Positions 8,862 to 18,850 of a DNA stretch of 64,000 bases are shown here, piece by piece (position 1 is the stretch's first letter; each line of letters begins with the position of its first letter). The position numbers were made by a program, and so were the translations under genes. The notes under the pieces were generated by a model. The model did not search any database, had not been told where the DNA came from, and saw only the letters and a program-made list of their open reading frames with translations. The stretch lies in contig NZ_LMUO01000009.1 of the NCBI RefSeq assembly GCF_009765905.1, positions 535,941 through 599,940 of the forward strand, read 5' to 3'. This stretch comes from Mucilaginibacter sp. L196. GTDB lineage: Bacteria > Bacteroidota > Bacteroidia > Sphingobacteriales > Sphingobacteriaceae.

Positions 8862-10715
8862 TTACGACTCAATAAATAAGCGATAGTTGGCATTAATTAT
8901 GCTTCTAGCCTGTAATTTTGTTTCCAAAAGCCCTAATAAAGTATCCCATTCGCTCACAGAAAGTTTATTGTCGGTATCGGGTTTAAAATAAATGTCGGTA
9001 GTTTTTCTAAAACCCTCCTTGGGGTCGGGCGAGATGGTAACACCTTTGCTTATCCGGATACTTTTCAATTTTGCCCCCAACTCATATTGGCAAAAACTAA
9101 CCAGGTCGGCTTTGGTAACAATCCTGTCCTTAGTGGTCATCCCATACTTGTAAGCCTGTATACGTTCTGTAGCTCCAAGGCTGTTTCTGCCACCAACAGA
9201 AGTGGTAACCAGGCGTAAGCTATCTGCTTTTAATTTTACCATTTCAAATTGTTGTAACCTCGATCCCTTTCGTACATTATTGGCAGTATTTGAGAGTGTG
9301 GTCCAAAACTGCAAGTATAACATGCTTGCTTTGTTTTGGGGTTTTAAGATCAGATAGTTTATCAACTCATGGTTATGCTTTGTCAGGTTTGATTTTTTTT
9401 CAATAAGGGCGATATTTTGCTCAAGTGTTTTTAAGGTACTGGTTAAAAAATCATTACCAAAAGCAGCGAATGCTGCCTTTTCATCGCGTAGTAATTCAAA
9501 CAGGTATTCAATTATTTGTTGCGCGTTACGTGAGTCGAATCGTTCGGCTCCACCATTTCTTATCGAATAACTACCTTCAAAATTTTGTCCGGCCTGGCTA
9601 TAAGGTATTTCGTTATAGCTCATATTCAAATCATCATGCAACTTATATACAGATAAGAAACTGTCTTGAACGGCAGGCTTAATAGGAATAATATTATTTA
9701 ATTCCTTGATTCTGAATTTCTGATCGTGCAATTTTCGGCTAATTACAGGGAAACAATTTAAACTTAACTGCAGCTCGCGGATGACGTCAATAGAGATCAT
9801 CGCCGGAAAAACAATTTTTATCCAAACACAAGGCTTCAGCTTTCCAATATCGGCGGGGTTAAACAAGGTTAGAAATTGATCGGGGTGATTTTTTCTAAAA
9901 TCCGACAGGTTTTCGAATATATCATCAGTTAATGAAATAAAACGGTTGTGGTAATAAGCCTTAATATCACGGGTGATAAGATTTATAATATCCTGATCGT
10001 AAAATATAGGTTTGTTTAAAAGGCTGTTATCTTCCTGGTATACCAGGCCCTGCGTTATTTCTATTTCTCGTTCGTCTAAATAATATTTAGCCACCTGTAA
10101 AAGGTTGTAAAAATTATTGTTGGTAGTGTAGCCCGGCCATTCAAAATAAATCCCTGCATCTTTAAGCGAGTTAAGTTTTGGCGAAGTTTCAATACCCACC
10201 CACAAGGTATTGTTCTCAATCATTACATCGGGGGCAATAGTATTAATTTGATTTTTTAATGTGGGCGAAGTGTGTTCAAAAAGCTGCCGTTCAATTAATG
10301 TATACTTAATCTCGGCATTAAAAACTTTATTCTCTCCAGCTGGGGTAAAAAAAATATCAATGGGTTCATCCGGTGTTTTAGCAGTATCAGGTGTAATATT
10401 CTTACGGTAATAAAAGTGATTTTTTACATTCAGTGTTTCTGTTATCTCAACCGGGGTGCCCTTTAAAATAGCGTGCGCGGGCAGTGGGGCTGTAAGATAA
10501 TCGGAAGCAAGTATGCGCGATATTTTATTTAAAACCCTGTTTTCAAGGTTTTTTACATCGTTTGACAGATTGAATAATTCTGTGCTAAGTGCTTCAACCA
10601 ACAGCTTAACCATTGGGTCAATATCGTTAACATTAAGAGTACCCCAAAAGTCCATAGCATGCTTAAGCATCCTGCTTTTAATCTCTTCTTTTGAATTAGA
10701 AAATAAGTTATTCAT
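8862..10715 (-). CDS. tssF: T6SS baseplate protein TssF
   Basis: TssF (VasA/ImpG family) is the large wedge subunit of the baseplate. The N-terminal region (KHAMDFWGTLNVNDIDPMVKLLVEALSTEL) and the SDYLTAPLPAHAI block correspond to the conserved start of the family, in which YLRP.P is usual. The length of 617 residues is normal. It lies 17 bases after tssE on the minus strand and is probably translated from the same mRNA. It converges exactly on tssG. Confidence 0.85.
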   Translation of the reverse strand: MNNLFSNSKEEIKSRMLKHAMDFWGTLNVNDIDPMVKLLVEALSTELFNLSNDVKNLENRVLNKISRILASDYLTAPLPAHAILKGTPVEITETLNVKNHFYYRKNITPDTAKTPDEPIDIFFTPAGENKVFNAEIKYTLIERQLFEHTSPTLKNQINTIAPDVMIENNTLWVGIETSPKLNSLKDAGIYFEWPGYTTNNNFYNLLQVAKYYLDEREIEITQGLVYQEDNSLLNKPIFYDQDIINLITRDIKAYYHNRFISLTDDIFENLSDFRKNHPDQFLTLFNPADIGKLKPCVWIKIVFPAMISIDVIRELQLSLNCFPVISRKLHDQKFRIKELNNIIPIKPAVQDSFLSVYKLHDDLNMSYNEIPYSQAGQNFEGSYSIRNGGAERFDSRNAQQIIEYLFELLRDEKAAFAAFGNDFLTSTLKTLEQNIALIEKKSNLTKHNHELINYLILKPQNKASMLYLQFWTTLSNTANNVRKGSRLQQFEMVKLKADSLRLVTTSVGGRNSLGATERIQAYKYGMTTKDRIVTKADLVSFCQYELGAKLKSIRISKGVTISPDPKEGFRKTTDIYFKPDTDNKLSVSEWDTLLGLLETKLQARSIINANYRLFIES

Positions 10716-10732
10716 ATTTAGTACTAAAATAA

Positions 10733-11167
10733 TTATGAAGATAAAGGGCTAAGAAACAATGCGGTAGAAAAAACATAGGTTTCGCCAGTTTTGTTTAATT
10801 TTCCCTTAATAACAATTTCCACCCGTTTTTTAATTTCACTTACGTTCCTTAAAGGATAGAATTTGTTAATCTCACTGATATGGACATCAACATTAACATC
10901 ATATATCCTTTTTTCAAAATTCATTACTGAGGTAATTAATGATTGTCGAAGCTTTTCCTCCCATATACTTTCACTACGTATCAGCTCAAAATCCATATCC
11001 CAAATCTCGCAGCCAAACTGTGGATTATATCTATGCTCACCATATCTTGTAAATATTATCAGTTCAATATATTGAGAAATTGACGCGCCCAGGTCTTGAG
11101 TTTCCAGGTCATGCCCTTTGCCAATGTTCGAAAAATTTAAAGGTTTTGAATATAAGTGAGTAGGCAT
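10733..11167 (-). CDS. tssE: T6SS baseplate protein TssE (gp25-like)
   Basis: TssE is the gp25-like subunit that initiates sheath polymerisation on the baseplate. The 144-residue protein carries the gp25 core: SISQYIELIIFTRYGEHRYN, then PQFGCEIWD, and a C-terminal beta strand set. The region around the conserved E in YGEHR.NP.FG is intact. It is the first gene of a minus-strand tssE-tssF pair, divergent from the membrane-complex operon across 213 bases. Confidence 0.87.
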   Translation of the reverse strand: MPTHLYSKPLNFSNIGKGHDLETQDLGASISQYIELIIFTRYGEHRYNPQFGCEIWDMDFELIRSESIWEEKLRQSLITSVMNFEKRIYDVNVDVHISEINKFYPLRNVSEIKKRVEIVIKGKLNKTGETYVFSTALFLSPLSS

Positions 11168-11380
11168 AAAACTCCAATTATTAAGTGCTATGTGAAATTT
11201 TGTATTTTTTTGTTAAACAATTTTTCTTCAAAATAGTTGTAGTAATGTTGCAAAGGTTTAATAATTAGCTATAAACGTTGTAAAGGCGTCTATAATTTCT
11301 TATTGGTTAAATAAAAATACTTATTTTAAATAAATACTTATTTAACGTGTGGTTGGGGTTTACGCCTAAACAATAATTAA
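11168..11380. promoter_or_regulatory. Divergent intergenic region between tssE and the membrane-complex operon
   Basis: This AT-rich spacer must contain promoters for both directions. It holds a 12-bp direct repeat AAATACTTATTT at 11315-11326 and 11332-11343 (17-base period) just upstream of the plus-strand operon, a possible regulator-binding site. No clear consensus promoter could be fixed. Confidence 0.35.
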
Positions 11381-11899
11381 ATGAAGCCTGTAAATATTAA
11401 GGATCTGAACCACTCTTATTTAATATTCTTACTGTATTTTGTTATACTGTTAATTTTTAGCATCCTAACAATTCTGTTTTTCTTTTCTACTTCTGATAAA
11501 GAAGTAGTCCTGTTAAATGCTAAGGTTAAAGAAACAGACCAGCTGGTTACCGTTCGTAACGATATAAATAAAAACTTCCAGGTCATTCTACTAAAGATGC
11601 AGCAACTATCAGAATATTCAAAAATGAATTCAGATGAGTTGAACAATCAAACCATCCTTTTAAATGATATTCAAACTGATAACCAGCTCATCCAGGAAAA
11701 ATTACAAAACAATCCATATCCATTAAAAAGCTTTGAATTGTATAAAAAACTCAGCAACAATGTTGTAATCATCGCTACAATTAAGGATTCGCTATTTACC
11801 ACACGCTACCAAATTGAGAGCCTGCGGTCGCAATTAGAGTCATGCAACAAAATAAATCTAGCAGCAATGCATAAACTTAGCGGCCCCTTTGCACATTAA
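11381..11899 (+). CDS. T6SS(iii) membrane-complex protein, TssO/TssQ type (first of two)
   Basis: This 172-residue bitopic protein has a short cytoplasmic N-terminus, one transmembrane helix (about residues 14-36) and a helical periplasmic domain rich in Gln, Leu and Lys. Small proteins of this plan, next to a PKD protein and TssR, are the TssO and TssQ components of the TssNQOPR membrane complex of Bacteroidota. The following gene has the same layout, so which is TssO and which TssQ cannot be settled here. In the published name order N-Q-O-P-R this would be TssQ, whereas the MKP.N.K start resembles annotated TssO. It is the first gene of the operon, 6 bases before the next. Confidence 0.65.
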   Translation: MKPVNIKDLNHSYLIFLLYFVILLIFSILTILFFFSTSDKEVVLLNAKVKETDQLVTVRNDINKNFQVILLKMQQLSEYSKMNSDELNNQTILLNDIQTDNQLIQEKLQNNPYPLKSFELYKKLSNNVVIIATIKDSLFTTRYQIESLRSQLESCNKINLAAMHKLSGPFAH

Positions 11900-11905
11900 C
11901 AATCT

Positions 11906-12394
11906 ATGATAAAGTTTAGCTTAAAAGAAAAAAGAGAGAAATTCCTATTTTTTTTAGGAATGTTTTTGATTACCTCGGCTATATTATGCACAGCCATATT
12001 TTATAATTATGGAGATGAAGTAACCGTTTCAAAAACTGAATTTTCAAGAAAAGTTAATGAAGAAGAAGAATTTGAAACCTTAGTTGCCGAAGCATTACCT
12101 ACAGCCGATACAACATATGCCAAGATTGAAAAATTCAATCCGAATGTAGAGGCTCTATTTCTTGAAAATGATATCAAAGGTTCAATAGGAGCCATAAAAT
12201 CTTACTATTACCGTCGGCCTTATGATAGCCGCTACCAATCTTTTTTATATGCATCAAAACTATACGAAAATCTATTTTACGATAAACGCGAGTTAGCCGG
12301 CAACGGTAATGACATCGCAAGGATGACGAAACTGCTTGATGAATGTAAATTATCTACCAGGCAACTCCAACAAAGCTTAGGTGTAAATCATTAA
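11906..12394 (+). CDS. T6SS(iii) membrane-complex protein, TssO/TssQ type (second of two)
   Basis: This 162-residue bitopic protein has a basic start (FSLKEKREKF), one transmembrane helix (about 14-33) and a periplasmic part. It ends in a helical stretch with LYENLFYDKRELAG and LLDECKLSTRQLQQS. The architecture mirrors the preceding gene and fits the small Bacteroidota T6SS membrane-complex subunits. The C-terminal LD.CK..RQ pattern is like that of proteins annotated TssO. Transcription is with the previous gene (6-base gap) and with tssP (41-base gap). Confidence 0.65.
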   Translation: MIKFSLKEKREKFLFFLGMFLITSAILCTAIFYNYGDEVTVSKTEFSRKVNEEEEFETLVAEALPTADTTYAKIEKFNPNVEALFLENDIKGSIGAIKSYYYRRPYDSRYQSFLYASKLYENLFYDKRELAGNGNDIARMTKLLDECKLSTRQLQQSLGVNH

Positions 12395-12435
12395 TTACAA
12401 TATTTCAGCAACAATAAAAAATAACCTTAAATCCA

Positions 12436-13398
12436 ATGAAAGAAGACTACAACAATGGCCGATCTGTTAACACCAACAGGCAAACCTTTATTTTTTTATA
12501 TATAGTGTTGGGCATACTGTTAATAGCAGGGCTAATCATTTTACTAAAAAGTTCCCTGTTTGAAAAAAGAGTAGTTAATGCCAGAATATTAAAAGACGAA
12601 ATTTTCCTGAACGAGAACCTTGTTTATTCCGATAACACCGCTAGTGCGAAAAAATGGTTATGGGAGTTTGGCAATGGCGATAAATCCACCCAGCAAAACG
12701 GTAGTTACCGTTTTAACAAGGCCGGGGATTATATTATAAGGGTTACTGTTGATGGGAACCTGCAACAGCAATTTCCGGTAAATGTAAAGGATACTGTTGC
12801 AACCGTAGTTGATACTTTGGTAACTATAAACGGCCCTACCCAGGCATTGGTTAATGAACAGGTTAGGCTTGATGCGCAAGGCAATGCCAGAATTTACGAA
12901 TGGTCATTCGGCGAGACTGGCAGGGTAGATATCAAAGGACCTACCGCGCTTTATACTTATCATAATCCTGGTATATACATTATTAGGCTTAGTACCGATA
13001 AAAGCAGCAGGCCAATATACCACAAAATGTATGTTACCAATCCCGATTCTACTGTAAACCAGATCGTAACTCCCGGAGAAGGTGAACGCAAGGAAATTGA
13101 TGACATCCGGGCGCATCTTCAGGCCATTGCCAATGGGGCCGATTTTAACGCCAATTACTACTACCTGGTTAACAAGTACTTTTGCGGCGATGAAAAAGTT
13201 GCTGTGAACCTGGAAACCAACGGCGAAAGCAAGCAAACGGATCTTTATTCGTATTGCATGAGGCTCACATTTGGTGGCGGCGTTAGTATTGATCAGGCGC
13301 AGGTGACCTTAAAACCAAAATCAAATTGCTCAAGCATGCTTGATGTGAAACAACATTCGTCAATTTCAAACCCGGCTACAAAAAAGGCCCAACAATAA
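12436..13398 (+). CDS. tssP: T6SS(iii) membrane-complex protein TssP with two PKD-like domains
   Basis: This 320-residue protein has one transmembrane helix near the N-terminus (about residues 19-40) and a periplasmic part. Two PKD-like beta domains are visible from the WLWEFGNGDKST and YEWSFGETGR strands, each ending in the usual Y.F...G.Y.IRV/IRL turn (about 55-115 and 125-200). A C-terminal region with three cysteines follows. A bitopic PKD protein between the small TM proteins and TssR is the position of TssP in T6SS(iii) loci. The symbol rests on synteny and architecture. Confidence 0.68.
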   Translation: MKEDYNNGRSVNTNRQTFIFLYIVLGILLIAGLIILLKSSLFEKRVVNARILKDEIFLNENLVYSDNTASAKKWLWEFGNGDKSTQQNGSYRFNKAGDYIIRVTVDGNLQQQFPVNVKDTVATVVDTLVTINGPTQALVNEQVRLDAQGNARIYEWSFGETGRVDIKGPTALYTYHNPGIYIIRLSTDKSSRPIYHKMYVTNPDSTVNQIVTPGEGERKEIDDIRAHLQAIANGADFNANYYYLVNKYFCGDEKVAVNLETNGESKQTDLYSYCMRLTFGGGVSIDQAQVTLKPKSNCSSMLDVKQHSSISNPATKKAQQ

Positions 13399-13432
13399 TA
13401 TTATCATGATTCAATTATCTGCAAAAGCCATT

Positions 13433-15805
13433 ATGAAAAATATATTAACCATATCTCTATTATGCATAGGTTTTGTTGTAAACGCCCAATCACCTGTTTC
13501 TGTAAGCAAAAAGGTGGTAACCCTGCCTGCTGCATTTGAAAAACCTAATGAACATACAAACAGTTACGATGAAGAGAAAAAAACATCCTTACCCTGGGTG
13601 GTTTTTTCAGATCGCGACGAAAACTACACCTATACATCGCCCGGCGGAATGTTGGTTATGAAGAAAATCCATTTTATGGAGCCGTTTTATGTAAGCGAAG
13701 AAAACAATGGCTATATCAAACTAATAAAATATGAGCAGGGTATGGTGCAGGGTCGCAAACTTGTTAACAGAAAGGCCAGCCAAAGCTACGGATGGATAAG
13801 TAAATCAAAAGTATTGCTTTGGCAGTCATCCTTTGTTGGCCAACGCGGTTACCCTGCAAAATATATTGCTATAATCAACGGCAAAAATCCGTTAACGATA
13901 CCTGACTTTTATTATGATAAAACAGACTCGATGTATGTGTATACATCGCCCGATCTGGATCATAAAAAAAGCAAAATTGCCTTAAATAACATAGTTTACG
14001 TTTATAAAAAATCTGATGACGGCAACAAGTTATTAGTTGGGTCAGACAATCAGCTCATTGCGGATAGTGCTGCAAAGAGCGTATACGGCTGGGTAGCTGC
14101 GGATGCTATTCATAACTGGGGGGATCGTTTATATATTGGTTCTGAAAAACAAGGCAGTGCTGAATCTGATGATTCTACCGCGGCAATTATAAACCAGGCA
14201 ATACATACTGACAATGGCTCTTCAGGAGCTTTTGTATATGATCCGTTAATTGGTTATGATGAACCATTGCTGCGTAGTTTGCCTGTAATATCAGGTGGTT
14301 CCGACACTTCCGCCTCCGGAAATTTAAAAATTGGCCTGGCTACAGATGTTTATGATAAAACCAATAACACTATTATCAACATTAAAGGCGGCCACCTTAA
14401 ATACGTTGATTACTTAAAGATCCGTAGAAACATACATCATATTAATGTTGTATTTGTAATTGATGGCGGCAGCACGATGCATAACTATTTTTCAGGACTT
14501 ACAAGTGCGATACAATCATTTGAAGAATCCTTTACCACGCACAACAAAGGTAATCAGTTAAAATATAGCGCAGTGGTATATCGTAACCCATCTGATTGTA
14601 CCGCAGGTGAGATACAAGGTATGCCTTTTACAACAGATTACCGTAACTTGGTGCAATATCTGGATAAACAATCAGCATTAACCGCTGGCTGCTCAACAAA
14701 TATCGCACCTCAGCCCGTACTTGATGGTATAAATGCCGGCTTAAATATGTTCAGAGGGCATGATAATGAAACCAATTTAGTTGTATTAATAGGCACAACT
14801 ACTACGCCTGATTACACCACAGAAGACATTGCCGCGATTACTGATAATATAGCACGTGCTGATGCACGCATGCTGGCTATACAGTTATACAGCGATTACA
14901 ATTCAATATATAATGATTTTGTAATACAGGCCAGGCAAATGGTTTCGCAGGCAGCTATAAAACTTGCGGATCGAAAAAAACAGCGCATGATAACAGGCGA
15001 AGGATTATCTAATGTTCAGCAATTTAGTACTTCACTTACAGATTCCGTTTCATTTTACCTGGATTATCCTAAAAATAGCCTGATACAAGGCGCGGTTGTT
15101 TTTCCGCCAAAGGGAGTGATAAAATCAAACCAGGATATGCGGTTGTCGATTGATAGGTTTATGCATGAAACAGATGCTGATATACATACACAAATACGTG
15201 GTTTGGATAGCGCTTTCAGACTTACCGGCCGCGAAAACCGGTATGTGCAACAGGTGGTGAGTTTGCAATTGAACCCGGCATCAAGTGAGTTGGGAAACAA
15301 TATGCCGCATAACGCTTTTAAATATTATATAAGCGCCGAAGTACCTGCAAACATTGTAAGTGCACATCCCGGCCGGTTGCAATACCTACTTATTTTAAAC
15401 GAGCAGGAGTACAAACAGCTTAGTGATATACTGTCATTAATGATTGGAGAAAACCTGCAGCAGGACGCGTCTGATTATCGCAGTAAATTGTTTAAAAACT
15501 ATTTGAATATTATTCGAAAGAATTTAAACCAGAAAAAGGCATCACGCAGCGATATTAAGAATATGACCCTGGGCGCATATTTTAAAAAGGTTACAGGGTT
15601 GCCTTTACCGGATGGGAAGGATTTTGCAAATCATAAGGTAATTGATATTAAGCACACCGATTCTATGCCACAACAAGCATTTGAAACCTATATCAGCTTT
15701 TTGCTACATAGCAATGAGCGGATTAAGCATGCTGTTATGGTTAATCAATACTTTACATCAAACGGAAAAACATTTGTTTATATAACTCAGGATAACCTGA
15801 AATAA
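13433..15805 (+). CDS. tssR: T6SS(iii) envelope protein TssR with vWA-like domain
   Basis: TssR is the large exported subunit of the Bacteroidota T6SS membrane complex. The ATG at 13433 is preferred over 13406 because it starts a clean signal peptide (MKNILTISLLCIGFVVNAQ); the mature protein is about 770 residues. The N-terminal half shows SH3-like or beta-rich stretches with repeated YTSPxG/YTSPDL and GWxxxxxxxxW patterns. From about residue 335 a von Willebrand A-like domain begins (NVVFVIDGGSTM), with a degenerate MIDAS, DGGST instead of DxSxS, so metal binding may be lost. The stop is one base before the tssH ATG, implying translational coupling. Confidence 0.75.
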   Translation: MKNILTISLLCIGFVVNAQSPVSVSKKVVTLPAAFEKPNEHTNSYDEEKKTSLPWVVFSDRDENYTYTSPGGMLVMKKIHFMEPFYVSEENNGYIKLIKYEQGMVQGRKLVNRKASQSYGWISKSKVLLWQSSFVGQRGYPAKYIAIINGKNPLTIPDFYYDKTDSMYVYTSPDLDHKKSKIALNNIVYVYKKSDDGNKLLVGSDNQLIADSAAKSVYGWVAADAIHNWGDRLYIGSEKQGSAESDDSTAAIINQAIHTDNGSSGAFVYDPLIGYDEPLLRSLPVISGGSDTSASGNLKIGLATDVYDKTNNTIINIKGGHLKYVDYLKIRRNIHHINVVFVIDGGSTMHNYFSGLTSAIQSFEESFTTHNKGNQLKYSAVVYRNPSDCTAGEIQGMPFTTDYRNLVQYLDKQSALTAGCSTNIAPQPVLDGINAGLNMFRGHDNETNLVVLIGTTTTPDYTTEDIAAITDNIARADARMLAIQLYSDYNSIYNDFVIQARQMVSQAAIKLADRKKQRMITGEGLSNVQQFSTSLTDSVSFYLDYPKNSLIQGAVVFPPKGVIKSNQDMRLSIDRFMHETDADIHTQIRGLDSAFRLTGRENRYVQQVVSLQLNPASSELGNNMPHNAFKYYISAEVPANIVSAHPGRLQYLLILNEQEYKQLSDILSLMIGENLQQDASDYRSKLFKNYLNIIRKNLNQKKASRSDIKNMTLGAYFKKVTGLPLPDGKDFANHKVIDIKHTDSMPQQAFETYISFLLHSNERIKHAVMVNQYFTSNGKTFVYITQDNLK

Positions 15806-15806
15806 G

Positions 15807-18281
15807 ATGGAAGTAGTAAATTTAAGTGAGGCGGTTAAAACGGCGGTACGTGTAGCAAAGTCCTTAGCAAAAGAGTATCATCATAAGGAGTTTGGCCCGG
15901 CGCATCTTTTAAAAGGACTGATGTACCAGGAAGTGGGCCTAAAAAACTTGTTACTCGCGATAGGTAAGGATGCCACTTATGTTAGTGATTGGGCTGATGT
16001 GCGCATTGAAGACTATCAACCATCAATTACTGTTCCTGACGAAATGCTGGGCAATAGCCAGGTAAGATTAGTTTTTGAGGAAGCTGATAATGTACGGATA
16101 AAATTAGGGCAGGACCTTATTACTCCGGTTTGTGTTTTAGTGGCCCTGGTGAAACCTAATGTTGGTTTTGATGTAAACCAGCTTAAATCTTTCCCGGTTA
16201 AGGAAAAAGAATTGCTTGATGTGTATTTGCAGGAAGAGGAATTACAACAAGCGATATTACCTCCTGCGGTAGATGGGGTTAATGGAACAGCCAAACAAAC
16301 AGGCGCATTATTAAAATACTGCATAGATCGTGTGGAGCTTGCCCGTGAAGGTAAGTTAGACCCTATTATAGGGCGGGAACGTGAAACACGTATGGTAATG
16401 GAAATACTTAGCCGGCGCACCAAACCCAATGTTATGATTACGGGTGATGCCGGGGTTGGTAAAACCGCCTTAGTTGATGGATTTGCCCTTGATATTATAA
16501 ACGGACAGGTACCCGACTCATTAAAAAATGTACAATTATTTGAGTTAGATCTAGGTTCATTAATAGCTGGCGCATCCTATAAAGGCGAAATTGAAGACCG
16601 GCTTAAAAATATTCTCCGTGAAATAAAGCAGTTTGATAAGGCTATATTATTTATTGATGAGATACACACCCTCCTGGATAATAAGGGACCGATTGGCGGG
16701 GGGGTAGGTAACCTTTTAAAACCTGAACTCGCTCGTGGCGAAATAACAGTTATTGGCGCAACCACCATTGATGAGTATCGTAAAATTATTGAACCTGACC
16801 AGGCTTTTAGCCGAAGGTTTGAAGTATTACAGGTGAATGAGCCCGATACCGCTTCCGCAATTAAAATGCTTAAAAGGTTGATTCCGCGGTATGAGGAGCA
16901 TCATAATTTAAAAGTTGATGACAACGCTGCCGAAGAATGTGTGCGGTTAGCGCAAAGGTATCTTAAAGATAAGCGCCTGCCTGATGCCGCGTTTGACTTG
17001 CTGGACCGTACAATGGCTGCTATCCGCTTAATGAATGATACAACCGATGCATCCCTGGTGGAGCTGAGGTCTGAATTTGATGTGATCAAAGCTGCAGAAG
17101 ATGATGCAGATACTATAACATCATACAAGTGGTTATATACATTATTGCGGAATAAAATTAGCGCAGTATTATTAGGCAGGCTTGAAGATGAAACACAAGT
17201 TGACAGCTTTGAGGCCGCGCAGGAGTACATCAGCTATTTTGAACGAAATTTATTAAGCCTGGAAACGCTGGCCAAAAGCAAAACAGAAGTAATTGACAAA
17301 TTTGATATCGCAGCAATTATTTCCTATAAAACCGGCATCCCTTTAGGTAAAATACAAGCGCACGAAAAAGAAAGGCTTTTGAACATGGAAGGTTTTTTGA
17401 AAAAACGAGTTGTAGGCCAGGATCAGGCGCTAAAAGCGGTATCAGATGCCATACTTGAATCAAGGAGTGGTCTAAATAAAAAAGGGCAGCCGATAGGTTC
17501 ATTTTTCTTGTTGGGTCCGACAGGTACTGGTAAAACTGAACTGGCCAAATCAATTGCAGAGTTTTTATTTAACGATGAAAAAGCCATGATAAGGTTTGAT
17601 ATGTCGGAGTTTAAAGAAGAGCATTCGGCAGCTTTATTATACGGCGCGCCTCCGGGCTATGTGGGCTATGAAGAAGGCGGCCTTTTAGTTAATAAAATCA
17701 GGCAGCAGCCTTATTCTGTAGTATTATTTGATGAGATAGAAAAAGCGCACCCATCTGTGTTTGATATCTTTTTGCAAATTTTGGATGAAGGGCAAATACA
17801 TGACAGATTGGGAAAAGAAGGCGATTTCTCCAATTCGCTTATATTATTTACATCAAACATTGGCAGTGAATGGATTGCAGGGCAAATACAAGCTGGCTCA
17901 ATGCCTACATCAAGTCAATTAATGGAAGTAATGGGCAAAAATTTCAGACCTGAGTTTTTAGCCCGCCTTTCGGAGATTGTACCATTTGCACCAATATCTG
18001 AACAAAATGTAGTCAGAATATTTGAGATACAATTAACGAGCCTGGTACAGGCGCTTGATAGGATGGGTATCGGGTTCAACATATCCCCCGAAGTTAAAAG
18101 CATGCTAGCTTTAGGCGGGTTTACACCAAAATATGGTGCGAGGCAATTAGCCGGTGTAATACGAAATAAATTACGACGCCCCATTTCACGTTACATTATA
18201 TCTGGCGAATTAAAAAAAGGTAATACAATAGCTGTTAACATTAAAGAAAATAGTGAGGAATTGTTGTGGGTGATTAGTTAA
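15807..18281 (+). CDS. tssH: T6SS sheath-disassembly ATPase TssH (ClpV)
   Basis: This 824-residue ClpB-type AAA+ protein unfolds contracted TssBC sheath so that subunits can be reused. An N-terminal Clp domain (about 1-145) is followed by AAA1 with Walker A GDAGVGKTALV (near residue 212) and Walker B ILFIDEIH. A reduced middle domain and AAA2 follow, the latter with GPTGTGKTELAK (near 570) and VVLFDEIEKAHP. The pore loop GAPPGYVGYEEGG is present. The short middle domain and its place in the T6SS operon separate it from ClpB. It is coupled to tssR and followed after 90 bases by tssB. Confidence 0.9.
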   Translation: MEVVNLSEAVKTAVRVAKSLAKEYHHKEFGPAHLLKGLMYQEVGLKNLLLAIGKDATYVSDWADVRIEDYQPSITVPDEMLGNSQVRLVFEEADNVRIKLGQDLITPVCVLVALVKPNVGFDVNQLKSFPVKEKELLDVYLQEEELQQAILPPAVDGVNGTAKQTGALLKYCIDRVELAREGKLDPIIGRERETRMVMEILSRRTKPNVMITGDAGVGKTALVDGFALDIINGQVPDSLKNVQLFELDLGSLIAGASYKGEIEDRLKNILREIKQFDKAILFIDEIHTLLDNKGPIGGGVGNLLKPELARGEITVIGATTIDEYRKIIEPDQAFSRRFEVLQVNEPDTASAIKMLKRLIPRYEEHHNLKVDDNAAEECVRLAQRYLKDKRLPDAAFDLLDRTMAAIRLMNDTTDASLVELRSEFDVIKAAEDDADTITSYKWLYTLLRNKISAVLLGRLEDETQVDSFEAAQEYISYFERNLLSLETLAKSKTEVIDKFDIAAIISYKTGIPLGKIQAHEKERLLNMEGFLKKRVVGQDQALKAVSDAILESRSGLNKKGQPIGSFFLLGPTGTGKTELAKSIAEFLFNDEKAMIRFDMSEFKEEHSAALLYGAPPGYVGYEEGGLLVNKIRQQPYSVVLFDEIEKAHPSVFDIFLQILDEGQIHDRLGKEGDFSNSLILFTSNIGSEWIAGQIQAGSMPTSSQLMEVMGKNFRPEFLARLSEIVPFAPISEQNVVRIFEIQLTSLVQALDRMGIGFNISPEVKSMLALGGFTPKYGARQLAGVIRNKLRRPISRYIISGELKKGNTIAVNIKENSEELLWVIS

Positions 18282-18371
18282 TTTTTAACTGAAACAGAGT
18301 AACTAAAACAATTTTCAATTAATTACATTATTAATATAAACTCCAAACTTATCCATTTTATATAGAAAATT

Positions 18372-18809
18372 ATGTTTAACTACGAAATAGGAGGAAACGA
18401 AAAAAAGGTCGATACCTCAGAAGCATTTGGTGACATTGCTCCAAATAAAACACTGTTTATTCAAAAACTTACAGACAATGAACCGCTGAAGCCTGAAAAG
18501 GTAGAAGGGCTAAAAAATGTTGAAGAAGTTTTTAAGCACTATAAACCTAAGGTTAGGGTTGCTATGGAAAAACAAGATGGATCAAATGTAAGTGAAACCT
18601 TGCACTTTGAAACACTTGGAGATTTTAGCCCTAAAAAACTGATAGTACAAAGCGACTATCTGCGCAAGCTAAACTTGCAACGCGAAATGTATTCAAATAT
18701 CATTAAGCAGCTTAAAACAAATAAAACTTTAAAGTCAACACTTGATAATGCCGAAACTAAAGAGGCATTTATTGATGTATTAAAAAGTATAGTTAAAGAG
18801 TTGCAATAA
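18372..18809 (+). CDS. tssB: T6SS contractile sheath small subunit TssB
   Basis: TssB pairs with TssC to build the contractile sheath in the cytoplasm. The 145-residue protein has the family pattern: an N-terminal beta part, then KVRVAMEK, then ETLHFETLGDFSPKKLI (the FE..DF.P motif), and a helical C-terminus starting at LRKLNLQREM. It precedes tssC by 41 bases. The helical segment is what ClpV recognises in proteobacterial systems; whether this holds here is not known from sequence. Confidence 0.9.
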   Translation: MFNYEIGGNEKKVDTSEAFGDIAPNKTLFIQKLTDNEPLKPEKVEGLKNVEEVFKHYKPKVRVAMEKQDGSNVSETLHFETLGDFSPKKLIVQSDYLRKLNLQREMYSNIIKQLKTNKTLKSTLDNAETKEAFIDVLKSIVKELQ

Positions 18810-18850
18810 CAGCGCTTTAATCACAATCCTAAACATTAAAAAAATAGACG

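Noticed and set aside
15807-18281. General chaperone ClpB
   Set aside because: The middle domain is short and the gene is inside the T6SS operon, coupled to tssR and followed by tssB.
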